Numbered from the stretch's first letter, positions 25,901 through 33,290 are shown. The stretch is DNA of 64,000 nt from Actinosynnema sp. ALI-1.44 (GCF_001984155.1 NZ_MTQO01000036.1:172866-236865), one strand, 5' to 3'. The notes: generated by a model not told the origin, from the letters alone. Translations and numbers: made by a program.

Positions 25901-27435
25901 AACCGGGTCGTGATCTCGTGTTCGCCGTCCTCCCACGTCCGCAACGGGTTGAGGGTGTTCCACCGGTCGGTGCACTCGTGCCCGTCGGGCACCTGGCCGC
26001 AGTTCTTCGTCGACGTCACCACGATGCCGTCGACCAGGATCTGCATCACGTCGACCGGCACGTTCATGCCGTTGCCCCAGTCCCGCCCGGTGACCCACAC
26101 CTCACCACGGACGACCTCGCCCGCCTTCGGCGCCTGGTTGTCCAGTTTGGTGGTGAACGGTTTGCGGACACGGACCTTCGCGGGCTGTGACGTCGTGGTG
26201 TTGCCCGCGTCGTCGGTCGCCACCGCTGTGATCGTGCGGTCTCCCTCGACCAGACGGGTCTTCAGCTCGTAGGGCGCGGCGTTGTCGTTGCCCGCGGCCG
26301 CGCCGTCGACGCGGAACTCCACCTTGGTGACCTTGGAGTCGTCGCCAGCGTCGGCGCGCAGCGTCACGTCACCGATCTCCACGACGCCGTCCGGGGCAGG
26401 CGAGGTGACCGCCACCGTGGGCGCCTGCACCGCGGTGTTGTCGGCGAAGGTGACTTCCAGCTTCGGCTTGTCGGCCGCGTCGTCGGACGCGTAGTCCAGC
26501 CAGGTCCTGCCGGTCGCCGGAACCTTCTCGTCGGCGGCCTTGACCAGCAGGCCGTGGTTGGGCGACTGCCCGGCGACCCACGAGCGGACCACACCGGCGA
26601 CGTCCACCACGTCCTTGCCCGCCGAGGCCCGCGACTTGGCCGGGATCGTCGCGGTGACCGCTGTGTCGGCGTCCGTGCCGTCAGCCGTCCACCGGACACC
26701 GCCCTGGGTTTCCAGCCAGCTCGCCCCTGATCCGTCGCACGAGCCGGGGAACGCGGCACGCCCTTCGTTCCACCCACGAGTGATCCGCTGCAGGTTGACC
26801 GCGCCTACCGTCGCCGTGGTGGCGCCGTACCCCATCGACATGCCGGCGCTGAGGATCTGGGCGTTCACCGGGACGGCACGCAGGTCGAACCGCACCAACG
26901 CCCGGTGCACGACACCGTCGGAGTCCGCTCCGACGCGCAGGTGCGGTGCGGAACCGTAGTTGTTCCAGTCGAAACAGCCCTGCGGCGACGTGGTGTCCTT
27001 CGCGACGTAGGTGGCCGCGCCGGTGCCGTCCGACGGTGTCACCGTCACCTTCGCTTGTCCTGCTTGCGTTGTGGTGACCGGCAGTTCGTTCGAGACCGCG
27101 CCACCGGAGACGACCTTGTAGCGGAACGACGCCGCCGGAGCGGCCGTCGTGTCCGTCCACTGCGTGACTTCCCGGTCCGCGATCGTGGTCAACAACGTGT
27201 CCGCCGACGGCGCGAAGCCCGCCGCGGTGGAGCGGTGGATCTGATAACCGCCGTCACCAGGTGTCCACCGCAGCAGCGCGCCGTTCGCCCTGACGAGGTC
27301 GGGCGCCAGCAACGCCACCGGCCCTGGCACCGACAAAACGGTCGTGACCGGTACGAACAAACCGGTCACGACCAGGCAGAAAACCACAAGCAATGACGGG
27401 GTTCGACGTCTTTCGGGCAGCACGGAAGAATTCAT
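19903..27435 (-). CDS. 2510-aa secreted RHS protein with Lys/Ala-helical and glycine-zipper tail
   Basis: ATG 27435 (AGGTG upstream) gives a signal/anchor segment (SLLVVFCLVVTGLFVPV), an Fn3-like region (~45-120), a DNRLRE/CBM96-like domain (~135-330), Ig-like modules (~340-560), then an RHS/YD shell from ~790 to ~2200. The RHS core end is RRYGPDMGQFLQRD (~2195), followed by NRYSLAGGNPISF. The last ~265 residues are not a recognisable nuclease. They consist of Lys/Ala-rich 11-mer-like helices (KAAGDAVDKAGDAV type, ~2255-2330) and a glycine-zipper block (GAALGAAGGAVGGPVG, ~2440-2480). Such tails can insert in membranes. A small membrane protein gene follows 20 nt later. The frame from 27570 is not used because the signal peptide starts at 27435. 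Confidence 0.92.
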   Translation of the reverse strand: MNSSVLPERRRTPSLLVVFCLVVTGLFVPVTTVLSVPGPVALLAPDLVRANGALLRWTPGDGGYQIHRSTAAGFAPSADTLLTTIADREVTQWTDTTAAPAASFRYKVVSGGAVSNELPVTTTQAGQAKVTVTPSDGTGAATYVAKDTTSPQGCFDWNNYGSAPHLRVGADSDGVVHRALVRFDLRAVPVNAQILSAGMSMGYGATTATVGAVNLQRITRGWNEGRAAFPGSCDGSGASWLETQGGVRWTADGTDADTAVTATIPAKSRASAGKDVVDVAGVVRSWVAGQSPNHGLLVKAADEKVPATGRTWLDYASDDAADKPKLEVTFADNTAVQAPTVAVTSPAPDGVVEIGDVTLRADAGDDSKVTKVEFRVDGAAAGNDNAAPYELKTRLVEGDRTITAVATDDAGNTTTSQPAKVRVRKPFTTKLDNQAPKAGEVVRGEVWVTGRDWGNGMNVPVDVMQILVDGIVVTSTKNCGQVPDGHECTDRWNTLNPLRTWEDGEHEITTRLVALDGRFSPLSEPVKVVLDNDPDDSHRAKVVLSDAAPAVMAQSTVAALPAQDPYGGQADPVTGIGSGSLGKSLTTLPASMLPTVPPNTCPDNAHCAKAQVTNEGKESWDGTTTSLWYRWIADNGAILLEQPADQALPAKVLPGQTVTVPVTVQAPKLPPGADAGKFELRLDLYDSVAKTWFAGKGNQALVTSVAIVKDAKDMLGLERFWQYESEDLGAGMTTLTNLSNGNAMLRWSPFFAPGRGLATTVDLTYNSLEDHSKSPAGNNFSLSFGGLTRLGERLEVTGLLFGRGVELVDGDGTRLRFDRVVSGGQVRWQEPAGVNLYLRELKDGPADRRWAATRPDEVTYWFDKDGYPTAVTDKNNNTTTYELEDTPPLEDLFGPAKRVKRVIDPGGRAFTIDYYSRDEVRQHHVRGKVQRITDHTGSALDLTYYDDGNLLRLTQVGGTAPTGEVVPDRSYVFNYTTYSGDDPVIEKPENRANPDPRTRSQSTRVYSVRDPRGFETSYDYYSPGESAAKRWRLQTRANRNGQLTSFDYDLSTRTSTVFAPEGRTSRYGFDADGKPLTITNALNQTTSVEWTPDFKVAKVTEPTNRATAYTYNANGYLTSQTNQLNHRTELTYIDKPADANDQAKHLSLLETVTRPKGTVTPVADDFRWRYTYDANDNLDTVTDPSGAKTDYDYNGPGSAAPGTVAAQKEPNGGVTSYPSYDPSGQPTKMVDALGKSTQFAYDPDGMLRWTQDPNHAADSGADERSYRTFFDYDPFHRLSRQSAPKSTANDRGELVWSSVQYDANDNILRRIDPHYGSASATGTQGPAGTASYDNMDQPLTVSNPDKSVDPAGERISYQYDAAGRLAKQTRPLGVLSASVPDDHTTVYTYDKLDRPIREVKFGASTSQARYTHMCYDLAGDLVGVTSPRAKATTAACPATGGKFTTTYTYDAAHQRVGEVDPIGMSQRIVYDANGNVQSHERDIAPGRSTRQELEYDQRDLQVLTRTKFDGDRVLTTRSTWDANGNKKTEVSPRGSDAGKAGPFNDYVTTYDYDARNQLVRQTLPFDGADNGQRQYVHRDYDANGNLAWTSLPVSLANRTDVRDTAKTVMSYFDPGWIRTSKESTNPTVRFDYLAQGWQQYRVPDAQGTPGQPDANRRVDWTYFDDGQLRTRKEFQGQPSTYGYDANNNLTKATDTRGSDSPDQQQPMETENTYTGFDEVAKTRHHKQGEATWKFNTYTYDENGNATVRTENGEENTAGTQTKAPRRYELTYGDNDWLSLQLDLGTDNTCKGDQRITTSFWGDGWQRQQQIFRGQDGCTSDPATWRAHQTTTWDYFDNGKLRNLVTRNGSGDVTESHEIGYTDDNGNYVNGNRTTDRYILKRAEGKNAQTCVGSSSCLAKYTYDARDKLTRHQKREGKVSTYDFDQPGNLDGDNTIRAGSVTTEHNDKGETITKRYEGTQMRRITTGGVTVENWYDNYGNLDCLTLEAGSQADCSRSGGTGGSPNLVTDHAYDNFDRLLNTRQYAGGGTPTDTTDYTYDALDRTVKEKEDHAGGGKDRTTDFTYQGLSQQVTEEKQEGGDKPKTKTFSYDAYGHRISMGDKDNAGGQEEKFTYSRDVQGSVSQLLGEGGQVKASYGYNAYGGSDAEDSDPEALSTGDTDEQAPINPYRYTGRRFDSGSTASSTPPVPAGSASYDMGARRYGPDMGQFLQRDAYQGALRDLGLALDPLTQNRYSLAGGNPISFVEYDGHWPDLGGIGDAIKEGVNKAANAVKDAVGKATDAVKSAGKAAGDAVDKAGDAVGKAAGDAARKGGDAAKDVARATKEKANEIGEKAKDIGEKLPEAARGPGVGKGLEIAGNMVDKLDQAKGLAEGLGKGIEKGTRNATSKIGSALNQGAKAAGKALDSPAAKHAGRGLQVAGVAINFAKHYNEGDKALTAAAKTGIESGAGIAGGAALGAAGGAVGGPVGSAVGGLVGGVAGGLLGEQAVKKFEKPIEEGTSKAQDWLGDKLGLD

Positions 27436-28068
27436 CGGCACACCTGACCCCAGCTCGAAACAACGGTCCCGACGTTCACAAAAGCGCCAAGGACTTCCCC
27501 CACTACAACAGAGCGTGGCCTTGACCCGCTTGGTTGGGAATAGGCCGATCAGGTGATCAACCTGCATCACCTCCGGCCCCTGAACGTGCCGCTTAACCGC
27601 GCAAGCACCCTTGAGCAGGGATAACAGCGAGGAAGGTCATGGCGATGCGCAGGCCAATTGGCTTGATCCCGCGATTCGTTCGAGCACCGGCCAAGTACTC
27701 AGGTGCGACCTACTGGAAGCTATGAGACCGGCACAGCCGGATCACGCTCTGTTGCCGCCAGCGCGAAAGTATGCGCAATCATTGCGTTCTCACTCGCCGC
27801 CGTTGGAATTTTTCTTCCCGATCGTCTGCGGACCGATTTCCACCGACCTGGGGCAAATGGCCACCGCGTGCTCGTCAGCGTAGCGAAGCAATCCGCTGCG
27901 GGGCCGAGCGAGTGACGCATCGGTCCTCGCGCGACGGACACCCGTACGTGTGTACATTTGCGACACTCCGCGATCAGGACCGATATGTGTCCGACAGCGA
28001 GCCGGAGGTTGGTTACGTTGAGGAAGCGGCCACTGTGGAGCCGCTTCCCGATCACCTCGAGGAGTTTC
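27436..28068. other. 633-nt intergenic region
   Basis: This holds the RHS upstream region and the leader of the N/T/V-repeat gene, which is read divergently. Apart from a frameshifted small-membrane-protein relic at 27703-27883, I see no supported gene. Coding-like frames on either strand lack ribosome-binding sites and show unbiased third positions. Confidence 0.5.
27703..27883 (+). pseudogene. Frameshifted relic of a small membrane protein
   Basis: One frame reads SVAASAKVCAIIAFSLAAVGIF and then degenerates. The next frame continues FFPIVCGPISTDLGQ. Joined, they resemble the AKxCAIIAxVLAxxxxFFPIVFGP signature of small actinobacterial membrane proteins. The switch falls at a run of five T (about 27808-27812); removing one T restores the reading. 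No ribosome-binding site is seen. It may be a relic, a phase-variable locus or a sequencing error. Confidence 0.4.
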
Positions 28069-28791
28069 GTGATTCCCGATCGCTGGACAGCGCGAGCCGT
28101 CCTGACCGGCCTGCTGGCCCTCGCACTGCCCGTAACCGCCGGCACGGCCATGGCCGACACGCGGGATGACGCGCCCGGTCACAACGCCGTGGCAGTGATC
28201 AACCACGATGGCGACGCCAACGACAACACCTCATCCGTCACGAACACGGCGTCCCACCACAACTCCACCACGGTGTCGAACGACGACGCTGACGCGAACT
28301 CGACCACTGTGGGGAACGACCAGCCATCGCACAACACCGCGACCGTGTCCAATGAGGACGGCGGGCACAACCACACCGCGGTCAGCAACGACGACGCCCA
28401 GTCGAACAACCTCGCCGTCAGCAACGTCGATTCCAACGCGAACGACACCACTGTCGTCAACGACGATGCCGCCGACAACACCGTCGTCGCGAGCAACACC
28501 GGCGCGGACCACAACGACACAGCGGTGCACAACAACAACGCCGATTCGACTACCGCCGTCGTCAGCAATCTCGCCAGCGATGACAACAACACGGCCGTCA
28601 TCAACGACGAAACCACCGCGTCCACCACGGTCGTGAGCAACAACGCCAGCAGCGACAACGACATCACTGTGGACAACACCGGTACGTCGGGCACCACGAC
28701 CGTGGTCGCCGCCAATGGCAGCCACCACAACACCACCGTCGTCAGCAACGTCGGAGAGGGCAACACAACGGTCGTCAACAACGAGGGATAA
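28069..28791 (+). CDS. Secreted Asn/Thr/Val-rich short-repeat protein
   Basis: This is a 240-aa protein. GTG 28069 follows GAGGAG by 5 nt and opens a signal peptide (VLTGLLALALPVTAGTAMA). The whole mature chain is about 15 copies of an 11-13 residue unit with consensus N-x-T-x-V-x-N-x-acidic (HNTATVSNEDGG, HNHTAVSNDDAQ, NDTTVVNDD). It has no Cys or Lys and no aromatic residue, and is strongly acidic. Regular Asn and beta-branched spacing suggests a beta-solenoid or curlin-like fibre. No known family is recognised. The gene stands alone and is followed by a strong terminator hairpin at 28813-28852. Confidence 0.85.
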   Translation: MIPDRWTARAVLTGLLALALPVTAGTAMADTRDDAPGHNAVAVINHDGDANDNTSSVTNTASHHNSTTVSNDDADANSTTVGNDQPSHNTATVSNEDGGHNHTAVSNDDAQSNNLAVSNVDSNANDTTVVNDDAADNTVVASNTGADHNDTAVHNNNADSTTAVVSNLASDDNNTAVINDETTASTTVVSNNASSDNDITVDNTGTSGTTTVVAANGSHHNTTVVSNVGEGNTTVVNNEG

Positions 28792-28812
28792 GCGAACCTG
28801 CTCTCACGCACC

Positions 28813-28852
28813 GCGGGTGAGTTCGACTGGCAGATGCCCCGGACTCACCCGC
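28813..28852 (+). terminator. Terminator hairpin after the repeat-protein gene
   Basis: A perfect 10-bp stem (GCGGGTGAGT / ACTCACCCGC) with a 20-nt loop lies 21 nt past the stop of the repeat-protein gene. The T-tract is absent, as is common in high-GC actinobacteria. Confidence 0.6.
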
Positions 28853-28933
28853 GCCCCGCCAGTTCGGTGCTGGATGTTTCGCCTGCGCACCCAGGGGCAC
28901 GCAGAAGGAGACGACCGCCAAGGGAGGACGACC

Positions 28934-29089
28934 GTGACCGAACCTCATCCCCAGGACTTCGAAGATCCCGAGGACTTCGCCGACGCTGTGGGCCCAGATC
29001 CGACTCCGCAGCAGGTCGACGAGTACCGAGAGGAGACCGAGCGCCCGCACCGGCGCGACACCGACGGTGAACCGGGCGACTCGGCGTGA
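28934..29089 (+). CDS. Small acidic hypothetical protein (51 aa)
   Basis: GTG 28934 is preceded by GGGAGG at 6-nt spacing. The product begins VTEPHPQDFEDPEDFADA and is rich in Asp, Glu and Pro with no hydrophobic core, so it is probably disordered. Small proteins of this composition are common and uncharacterised in actinobacteria. It converges with the CGNR regulator gene. Confidence 0.6.
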   Translation: MTEPHPQDFEDPEDFADAVGPDPTPQQVDEYREETERPHRRDTDGEPGDSA

Positions 29090-29139
29090 ATCGGATGGTG
29101 ACCGGCGGCCCGGTCATCGTCCAGCGTGACGGCCTGCGG

Positions 29140-29694
29140 TCAGGTCGCTTGATGGCGGGCGACACGGACACGATTGCCGCATGAGGCACCGCACCACGAC
29201 TGGTTGGTGCGACGGCGGTAGAACACCAGCCCGCAACCGGGGGCGTCGCAGAAGGCGAGATCCGACCGCTGGGTGGCGTCGCGGACGTCGGCGGCGAGCC
29301 CCGCCAGCAGCCGTGTCATGGCTGAAGCGTCGCCGAGGGGATAGCGGACGGTCTGGCCCGGATGCTCGCCGAGCAGGACGAGTTCGGGGGCGGCCAGCAG
29401 ATGCGTGTTGACCGCTTCGACGTCCGCGTGCAGCCAGTCGCCACGGCCGAGTCTGGCGTGCAGCAGCCGCAGCGCCGGGTCACGCAGTGCACGAAGGGCA
29501 TGGAGATCCTTGACGTCCACGTGGGCCGGACGCGGCACGGGCAACGCCGCCGCGTCCAGCCACGAGTCCAGGTCGGCCACGTCTTTCAGCTGTTCGCGCT
29601 CCTGCCAGCCGATCCGCTTGACCGTGTTGACCAGGTCAAGGGCAGGGAAGCCGTCGAGCCAGTCCCACGCCCGTGCCGCCAGCCTGCTCAACAC
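29140..29694 (-). CDS. CGNR zinc-finger (ABATE-domain) transcriptional regulator
   Basis: The product is about 184 aa. The N-terminal ABATE domain starts at FPALDLVNTVKRIG; the C-terminal zinc finger has CDAPGCGLVFYRRR, WC and the diagnostic CGNR. Members are putative stress-linked DNA-binding regulators, often next to transporters. The GTG at 29694 is chosen to start just before the ABATE domain. The frame stays open to 30024, but the extra N-terminus is Pro/Arg-rich shadow sequence and overlaps the hydrolase gene. Opposite its 5' end is a remnant of an MFS transporter gene. Confidence 0.8.
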   Translation of the reverse strand: MLSRLAARAWDWLDGFPALDLVNTVKRIGWQEREQLKDVADLDSWLDAAALPVPRPAHVDVKDLHALRALRDPALRLLHARLGRGDWLHADVEAVNTHLLAAPELVLLGEHPGQTVRYPLGDASAMTRLLAGLAADVRDATQRSDLAFCDAPGCGLVFYRRRTNQSWCGASCGNRVRVARHQAT

Positions 29695-29880
29695 CGCCGC
29701 CCAACTCGGCACCGCGATCGTGGTGGCACTGGCGGTCACCGTCGCCTCGCTCGGCCACGGACCGTTCGACCACCGGGCGGGCTGGCTCGCCGCGACCGGC
29801 GCGGGTGCGATCGTCATCGGCGCCGTCCTGTGGTTGGAACGCATCCGCACCAGTGCCCCGCCAGGACCGCCGACTCCCGG
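29677..29880 (+). pseudogene. 3' remnant of an MFS (DHA2-type) transporter gene
   Basis: On the plus strand, SLLNTAAQLGTAIVVALAVT, then AGWLAATGAGAIVIGAVLWL, matches the last helices of drug:H+ antiporter MFS proteins (usual S-x-LLNTAQQLG signature). No start or N-terminal part is present. The frame runs on without a proper stop into the convergent hydrolase gene. It overlaps the 5' end of the CGNR gene antisense, so the region is a deletion scar. Confidence 0.5.
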
Positions 29881-29885
29881 CTGCG

Positions 29886-30779
29886 TCATCGAACGTGCTC
29901 GGCCGGACGGGACGGGTAGCGGTCGGCAAGGAACGTCACGACCGAGGTGGTGAACTCGTCCGGTGCGAGTTCGGCCACGTGGTGGCCGGAGTCGATGCCG
30001 TGTCCGGTCACATCGGTGGCCCACTCGCGCCAGATCGACAAGGGATCGCCATAGAGCTGTTCGAGGTCATCACGCAAGGACCACAGGACGAGCACCGGCT
30101 GCTTCAGTGTGCGACCGGCAACCCGGTCAGCAGTCTCGTCGCGGTAGTCGACGGTCACACCGGCCCGGTAGTCCTCGAGCATCCCTCGCACGACTTCCGG
30201 ATCCCGTACCGCGGCACGCCACTCCGCGTGGTTCTCGTGGCCCATGCTGTCCGGGTCACCGCGGTACCAGGAGTCCGGATCGGCGTTGATCACGCGCTCC
30301 GGGATCTCGGGCTGGGCGAAGAAGAACCAGTGCCACCATTCCGTGGCGAACCGCGCGGTGATGCGGTCGAGGTGTTCACTGATCGGCAGGCAGTCCACCA
30401 GCACAGCCGCGACCACCTGCTGCGGGTGGTCCATCGCCAGCCGCAGCGCGAAATAGCTCCCCCGGTCGTGCCCGACGACAGCGAAACGGTCGAACCCGAG
30501 CGATCGCATCGCGGCCAGCAACCGCCGAGCCCCAGCGCGCTTCGAATGCGGTTCGTGGTCCTCAGCGGGCACCGGTTTACCGGACCGCCCGTACCCGGGC
30601 AGATCCGCGCACACCACCGTGTACCCCTGGGCCACCAACTGCGGAGCCACCCAATGCCAGGTTGCGGACGTCCGCGGGTGACCGTGCAGCAGCAACACCA
30701 CAGGCCCAGATCCCGCGTGCCGCACGAAGATCGGCAGCCCATCACCATCCACCGTCTCCGCGACGAAGCCCTCGAACAT
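29886..30779 (-). CDS. Haloacetate dehalogenase/epoxide hydrolase-like alpha/beta hydrolase
   Basis: This is a 297-aa protein. Motifs fit the fluoroacetate dehalogenase branch: LLLHGHPRTSATWHW, CADLPGYGRSGKP, nucleophile Asp105 in VVGHDRGSYFALR, cap-domain WWHWFFFAQPE, ADPDSWYRG and EDYRAGVTVDYRDE, and a late catalytic His in SGHHVAE. An Asp nucleophile supports C-halogen or epoxide cleavage through an ester intermediate. ATG 30779 is used; a GTG at 30785 is possible. It is monocistronic, with a hairpin between it and the upstream same-strand vWA gene. Confidence 0.85.
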   Translation of the reverse strand: MFEGFVAETVDGDGLPIFVRHAGSGPVVLLLHGHPRTSATWHWVAPQLVAQGYTVVCADLPGYGRSGKPVPAEDHEPHSKRAGARRLLAAMRSLGFDRFAVVGHDRGSYFALRLAMDHPQQVVAAVLVDCLPISEHLDRITARFATEWWHWFFFAQPEIPERVINADPDSWYRGDPDSMGHENHAEWRAAVRDPEVVRGMLEDYRAGVTVDYRDETADRVAGRTLKQPVLVLWSLRDDLEQLYGDPLSIWREWATDVTGHGIDSGHHVAELAPDEFTTSVVTFLADRYPSRPAEHVR

Positions 30780-30828
30780 GATCACAGGATGCCCCACCGG
30801 CAACGGATCACACCTTTGTGCACGACCA

Positions 30829-30843
30829 GGCGCTCGCAGCGCC
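30829..30843 (-). terminator. Hairpin after the vWA-MoxR operon
   Basis: GGCGCT and AGCGCC form a 6-bp all-GC-rich stem with a 3-nt loop, 13 nt past the vWA-metallopeptidase stop, and before the next same-strand gene. No T-run is present. Confidence 0.4.
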
Positions 30844-30855
30844 CGGCATGAGGGG

Positions 30856-32079
30856 TCAGCCGATGGAGACCACCCGTGCCCATGCCGGAGGCGTGTCCGG
30901 TTCGTAGTCGGGATTGTCCTCGCCCGACGGGCGTGGTCGGGGAAACAGGCCGACGACCGTTCGGCAGGGCGGTCGCGTTTTGGGCCACGGCGTCTGTCCG
31001 TCGGTCAGTACGACGATGGTGTCCGGACGCGGGCTGGTGCGCAGGACCTTGGCGAAGCCGGTGCGCAGGTCCGTGCCACCACCACCCACCAGGGAAATCC
31101 CCTCCGCGCTGCACAGCGGGTGTGTGACGTGCGCGGCCGCGTCGCACGACAGCACCGAGACAAGATCACGCCGCCCGCCCACGCTTCTGGCGATCGCGGC
31201 GATCTCCAGGATCGCGCTGCCCAGCTCGGTGTCGCTCACCGACCCGGACGTGTCGACGATCACGCAGACACGCGGCGGGCGGCGCCGCAGGCTCGGCAGG
31301 ACGACGCCAGGCAGGCTGGCCGACCTGCGCGAGAGGCGACCGTAGGTGTAGTCCTCCCCCGCGCCAGGGCCGGACACCGCTGTGCGGACCGCCGCTCCCA
31401 ACAGTTCCCGCCACGGTTGCGGCGGGTGGAACGCCTCGTCCGCCCAGCGCTTCCAGCCTTGCGGCACGCTGCCGGGGTTGCCGGTGATGCCCTGGGCGAC
31501 TCGGAACCGGACGGCATCTCGTTCCTGTGCGCTGAGGCCGTGCGCGCCGCCGGGCCCCAGGTCCCAGTCCCGGTCCAGCCCGTCCGCGCCGCTGCCGCAG
31601 TCCAGCCAGGCGAACTCGTCGGTGTACGGCCCCAGCCGGAACTGGCGCAGGTAGTCCTCCATCAGCTGTCCCTCGGACAGGCTGAGCAGCCCCGGGTGGA
31701 CCGCGTCCTTGGGCCGTACCAGCACGTCGTCGAACACGTCGTCGTTGATCTCGCAGTCAGCCGCGATGTTCATCCGCAGTCGTTCACCCAGCCCGGTCAG
31801 TCCGTGGGTCGCCGCGAACCGGTCGCTGCGCCCGTGGTGGTCGCGCAGCAGGTGGGAGACCTCATGCACCCACACCCCGGCCAGATCCTCCACCGAGGTG
31901 TGGTCCACGAACGCCGGTGAGACGTAGCAGCGCCAGTGCCGGTCGACGGCCATCGTCGGCACTGTTCGCGATTCCACTGTGTGCAACGCGAACAGCGCCG
32001 TCGCCAGATACGGACGGCACCGGACCGCGTGCAACCGGGCGGCGAAGAGCTTTTCCTCGTCCATGGTCCCCGGCCTCAC
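30856..32079 (-). CDS. DUF2201-type metallopeptidase-like protein with vWA domain
   Basis: This is a 407-aa protein. The N-terminal half is a zincin-like domain with HEVSH at 72-76 followed by downstream acidic residues. The C-terminal half is a vWA-like domain with the MIDAS motif VDTSGSVSD (~280) and GGGGTDLRTGF. Such proteins pair with MoxR AAA ATPases, which remodel targets presented by the vWA domain. GTG 32079 overlaps the MoxR stop as GTGA; ATG 32064 is an alternative. It is the last gene of a three-gene operon. Confidence 0.88.
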   Translation of the reverse strand: MRPGTMDEEKLFAARLHAVRCRPYLATALFALHTVESRTVPTMAVDRHWRCYVSPAFVDHTSVEDLAGVWVHEVSHLLRDHHGRSDRFAATHGLTGLGERLRMNIAADCEINDDVFDDVLVRPKDAVHPGLLSLSEGQLMEDYLRQFRLGPYTDEFAWLDCGSGADGLDRDWDLGPGGAHGLSAQERDAVRFRVAQGITGNPGSVPQGWKRWADEAFHPPQPWRELLGAAVRTAVSGPGAGEDYTYGRLSRRSASLPGVVLPSLRRRPPRVCVIVDTSGSVSDTELGSAILEIAAIARSVGGRRDLVSVLSCDAAAHVTHPLCSAEGISLVGGGGTDLRTGFAKVLRTSPRPDTIVVLTDGQTPWPKTRPPCRTVVGLFPRPRPSGEDNPDYEPDTPPAWARVVSIG

Positions 32080-33290
32080 CGGCGGGCACCGGCCAGGTCG
32101 GCCCGCTGCGACAACGACACCGCTCCTGCCAACTGCTCGATCGCTGGGGGAACCTGCCAGTCGTCACGGCGCAACGCGGCGAGCGTGGCCGCCGGTACGA
32201 CCACCAAGTCCGGCGCACCGGTTTCCAAGGCCAGCACCAGCAACGCCCACGCCGCGTCCCAACGGGACTGCTCCGGCCGCTTGCGCACCGCCTCCACCAC
32301 GCCGTCGAGCACCGTCTGGCGCAAGTCGCCGCGCTCGGGTAGGACGGCCGCCGCCGGGTTCGCGAGCAACAATTCGGGATCCGGCAGATCCATCCGGTCC
32401 ATGGCGGCTGTCAGCTCCAGGCCCGGCCCGTCCCCCACGGTTCCCCGCGCCAGTGTGGACAGCACTTCCCGGGAAGCGCCCGCGGCGGTCGCGAAAGCGA
32501 TCAGCCGCAGCGTCATCTCCCAGCTGCGCGGTGACGGCCACGGGCCGCCGCGCCGAGCTTCGCTCTTCGGCAGCTGGTGCACGAGCGCGGGCCGGGCGGC
32601 CAGCAGGCCGCACACCGCACGGCGGGCGAACGCCACGGCGTCGGGCAGACACCCCGAATCCAGCCGCGGCAGCGTCGCCGTCGGCCACGTCCCGCCGAGC
32701 CCGCGTACCACGACATCGTGGTCGTATGTCCACTGTAGATGAACGAACCGGTTGGCCAGCGGCGGGCTCAGCTCCCAGCCGTCGGCCGCGGAGGATCGCG
32801 GATTGGCGGCGGCCACGATCCGGACGCCCGGCGGAAGGGTCAGCGCGCCGATGCGGCGCTCGAGCACGACGCGCAGCAGCGCGGCCTGGACAGCCGGTGG
32901 TGCGGTGGACAGCTCGTCCAGGAACAAGATCCCGTGACCGGCCTGGACCAGGCGCACGGCCCAGTCCGGCGGAGCCATCGGGACGCCCTGCGTCGCGGGG
33001 TCGTCGCCGACGACGGGCAGCCCGGCGAAGTCGGACGGTTCGTGCACGCTGGCGATCACCGTGGTCAACGGCAGTTCGAGCGCGTCGGCGAGCTGGTTGA
33101 GGGCGGCGGTCTTGCCGATTCCCGGCTCGCCCCACAGCAACACCGGCAAGTCGGCGGACACCGCCAGTGTCAGGGCCTCCAACTGGGTGTCGGCCCGCGG
33201 CTCGGTGGTCGTGTCCCGCAGCAGGGCGAGCAGATCGGCGGCGACGTCCATCGGCCGGGCACGGGTCGGTTCAGGCAAGGCAGTGGTCAT
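32076..33290 (-). CDS. MoxR-type AAA+ ATPase
   Basis: This is a 404-aa protein. Walker A GEPGIGKT is at 54-61, Walker B ILFLDEL at 120-126, sensor-1 region IVAAANPRS, and an Arg-rich PLANRFVHLQW segment follows. The order and spacing fit MoxR ATPases, which act as chaperone-like remodelers with vWA partners. Its stop overlaps the start of the vWA gene (GTGA). ATG 33290 is used. It is the second gene of the ternary operon, 61 nt after the third component. Confidence 0.92.
   Translation of the reverse strand: MTTALPEPTRARPMDVAADLLALLRDTTTEPRADTQLEALTLAVSADLPVLLWGEPGIGKTAALNQLADALELPLTTVIASVHEPSDFAGLPVVGDDPATQGVPMAPPDWAVRLVQAGHGILFLDELSTAPPAVQAALLRVVLERRIGALTLPPGVRIVAAANPRSSAADGWELSPPLANRFVHLQWTYDHDVVVRGLGGTWPTATLPRLDSGCLPDAVAFARRAVCGLLAARPALVHQLPKSEARRGGPWPSPRSWEMTLRLIAFATAAGASREVLSTLARGTVGDGPGLELTAAMDRMDLPDPELLLANPAAAVLPERGDLRQTVLDGVVEAVRKRPEQSRWDAAWALLVLALETGAPDLVVVPAATLAALRRDDWQVPPAIEQLAGAVSLSQRADLAGARR

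Noticed and set aside
28069..28791. CRISPR-like array (regular 33-39-bp repeats)
   Set aside because: The units are degenerate, in one coding frame behind a signal peptide, and have no constant repeat separated by unique spacers.
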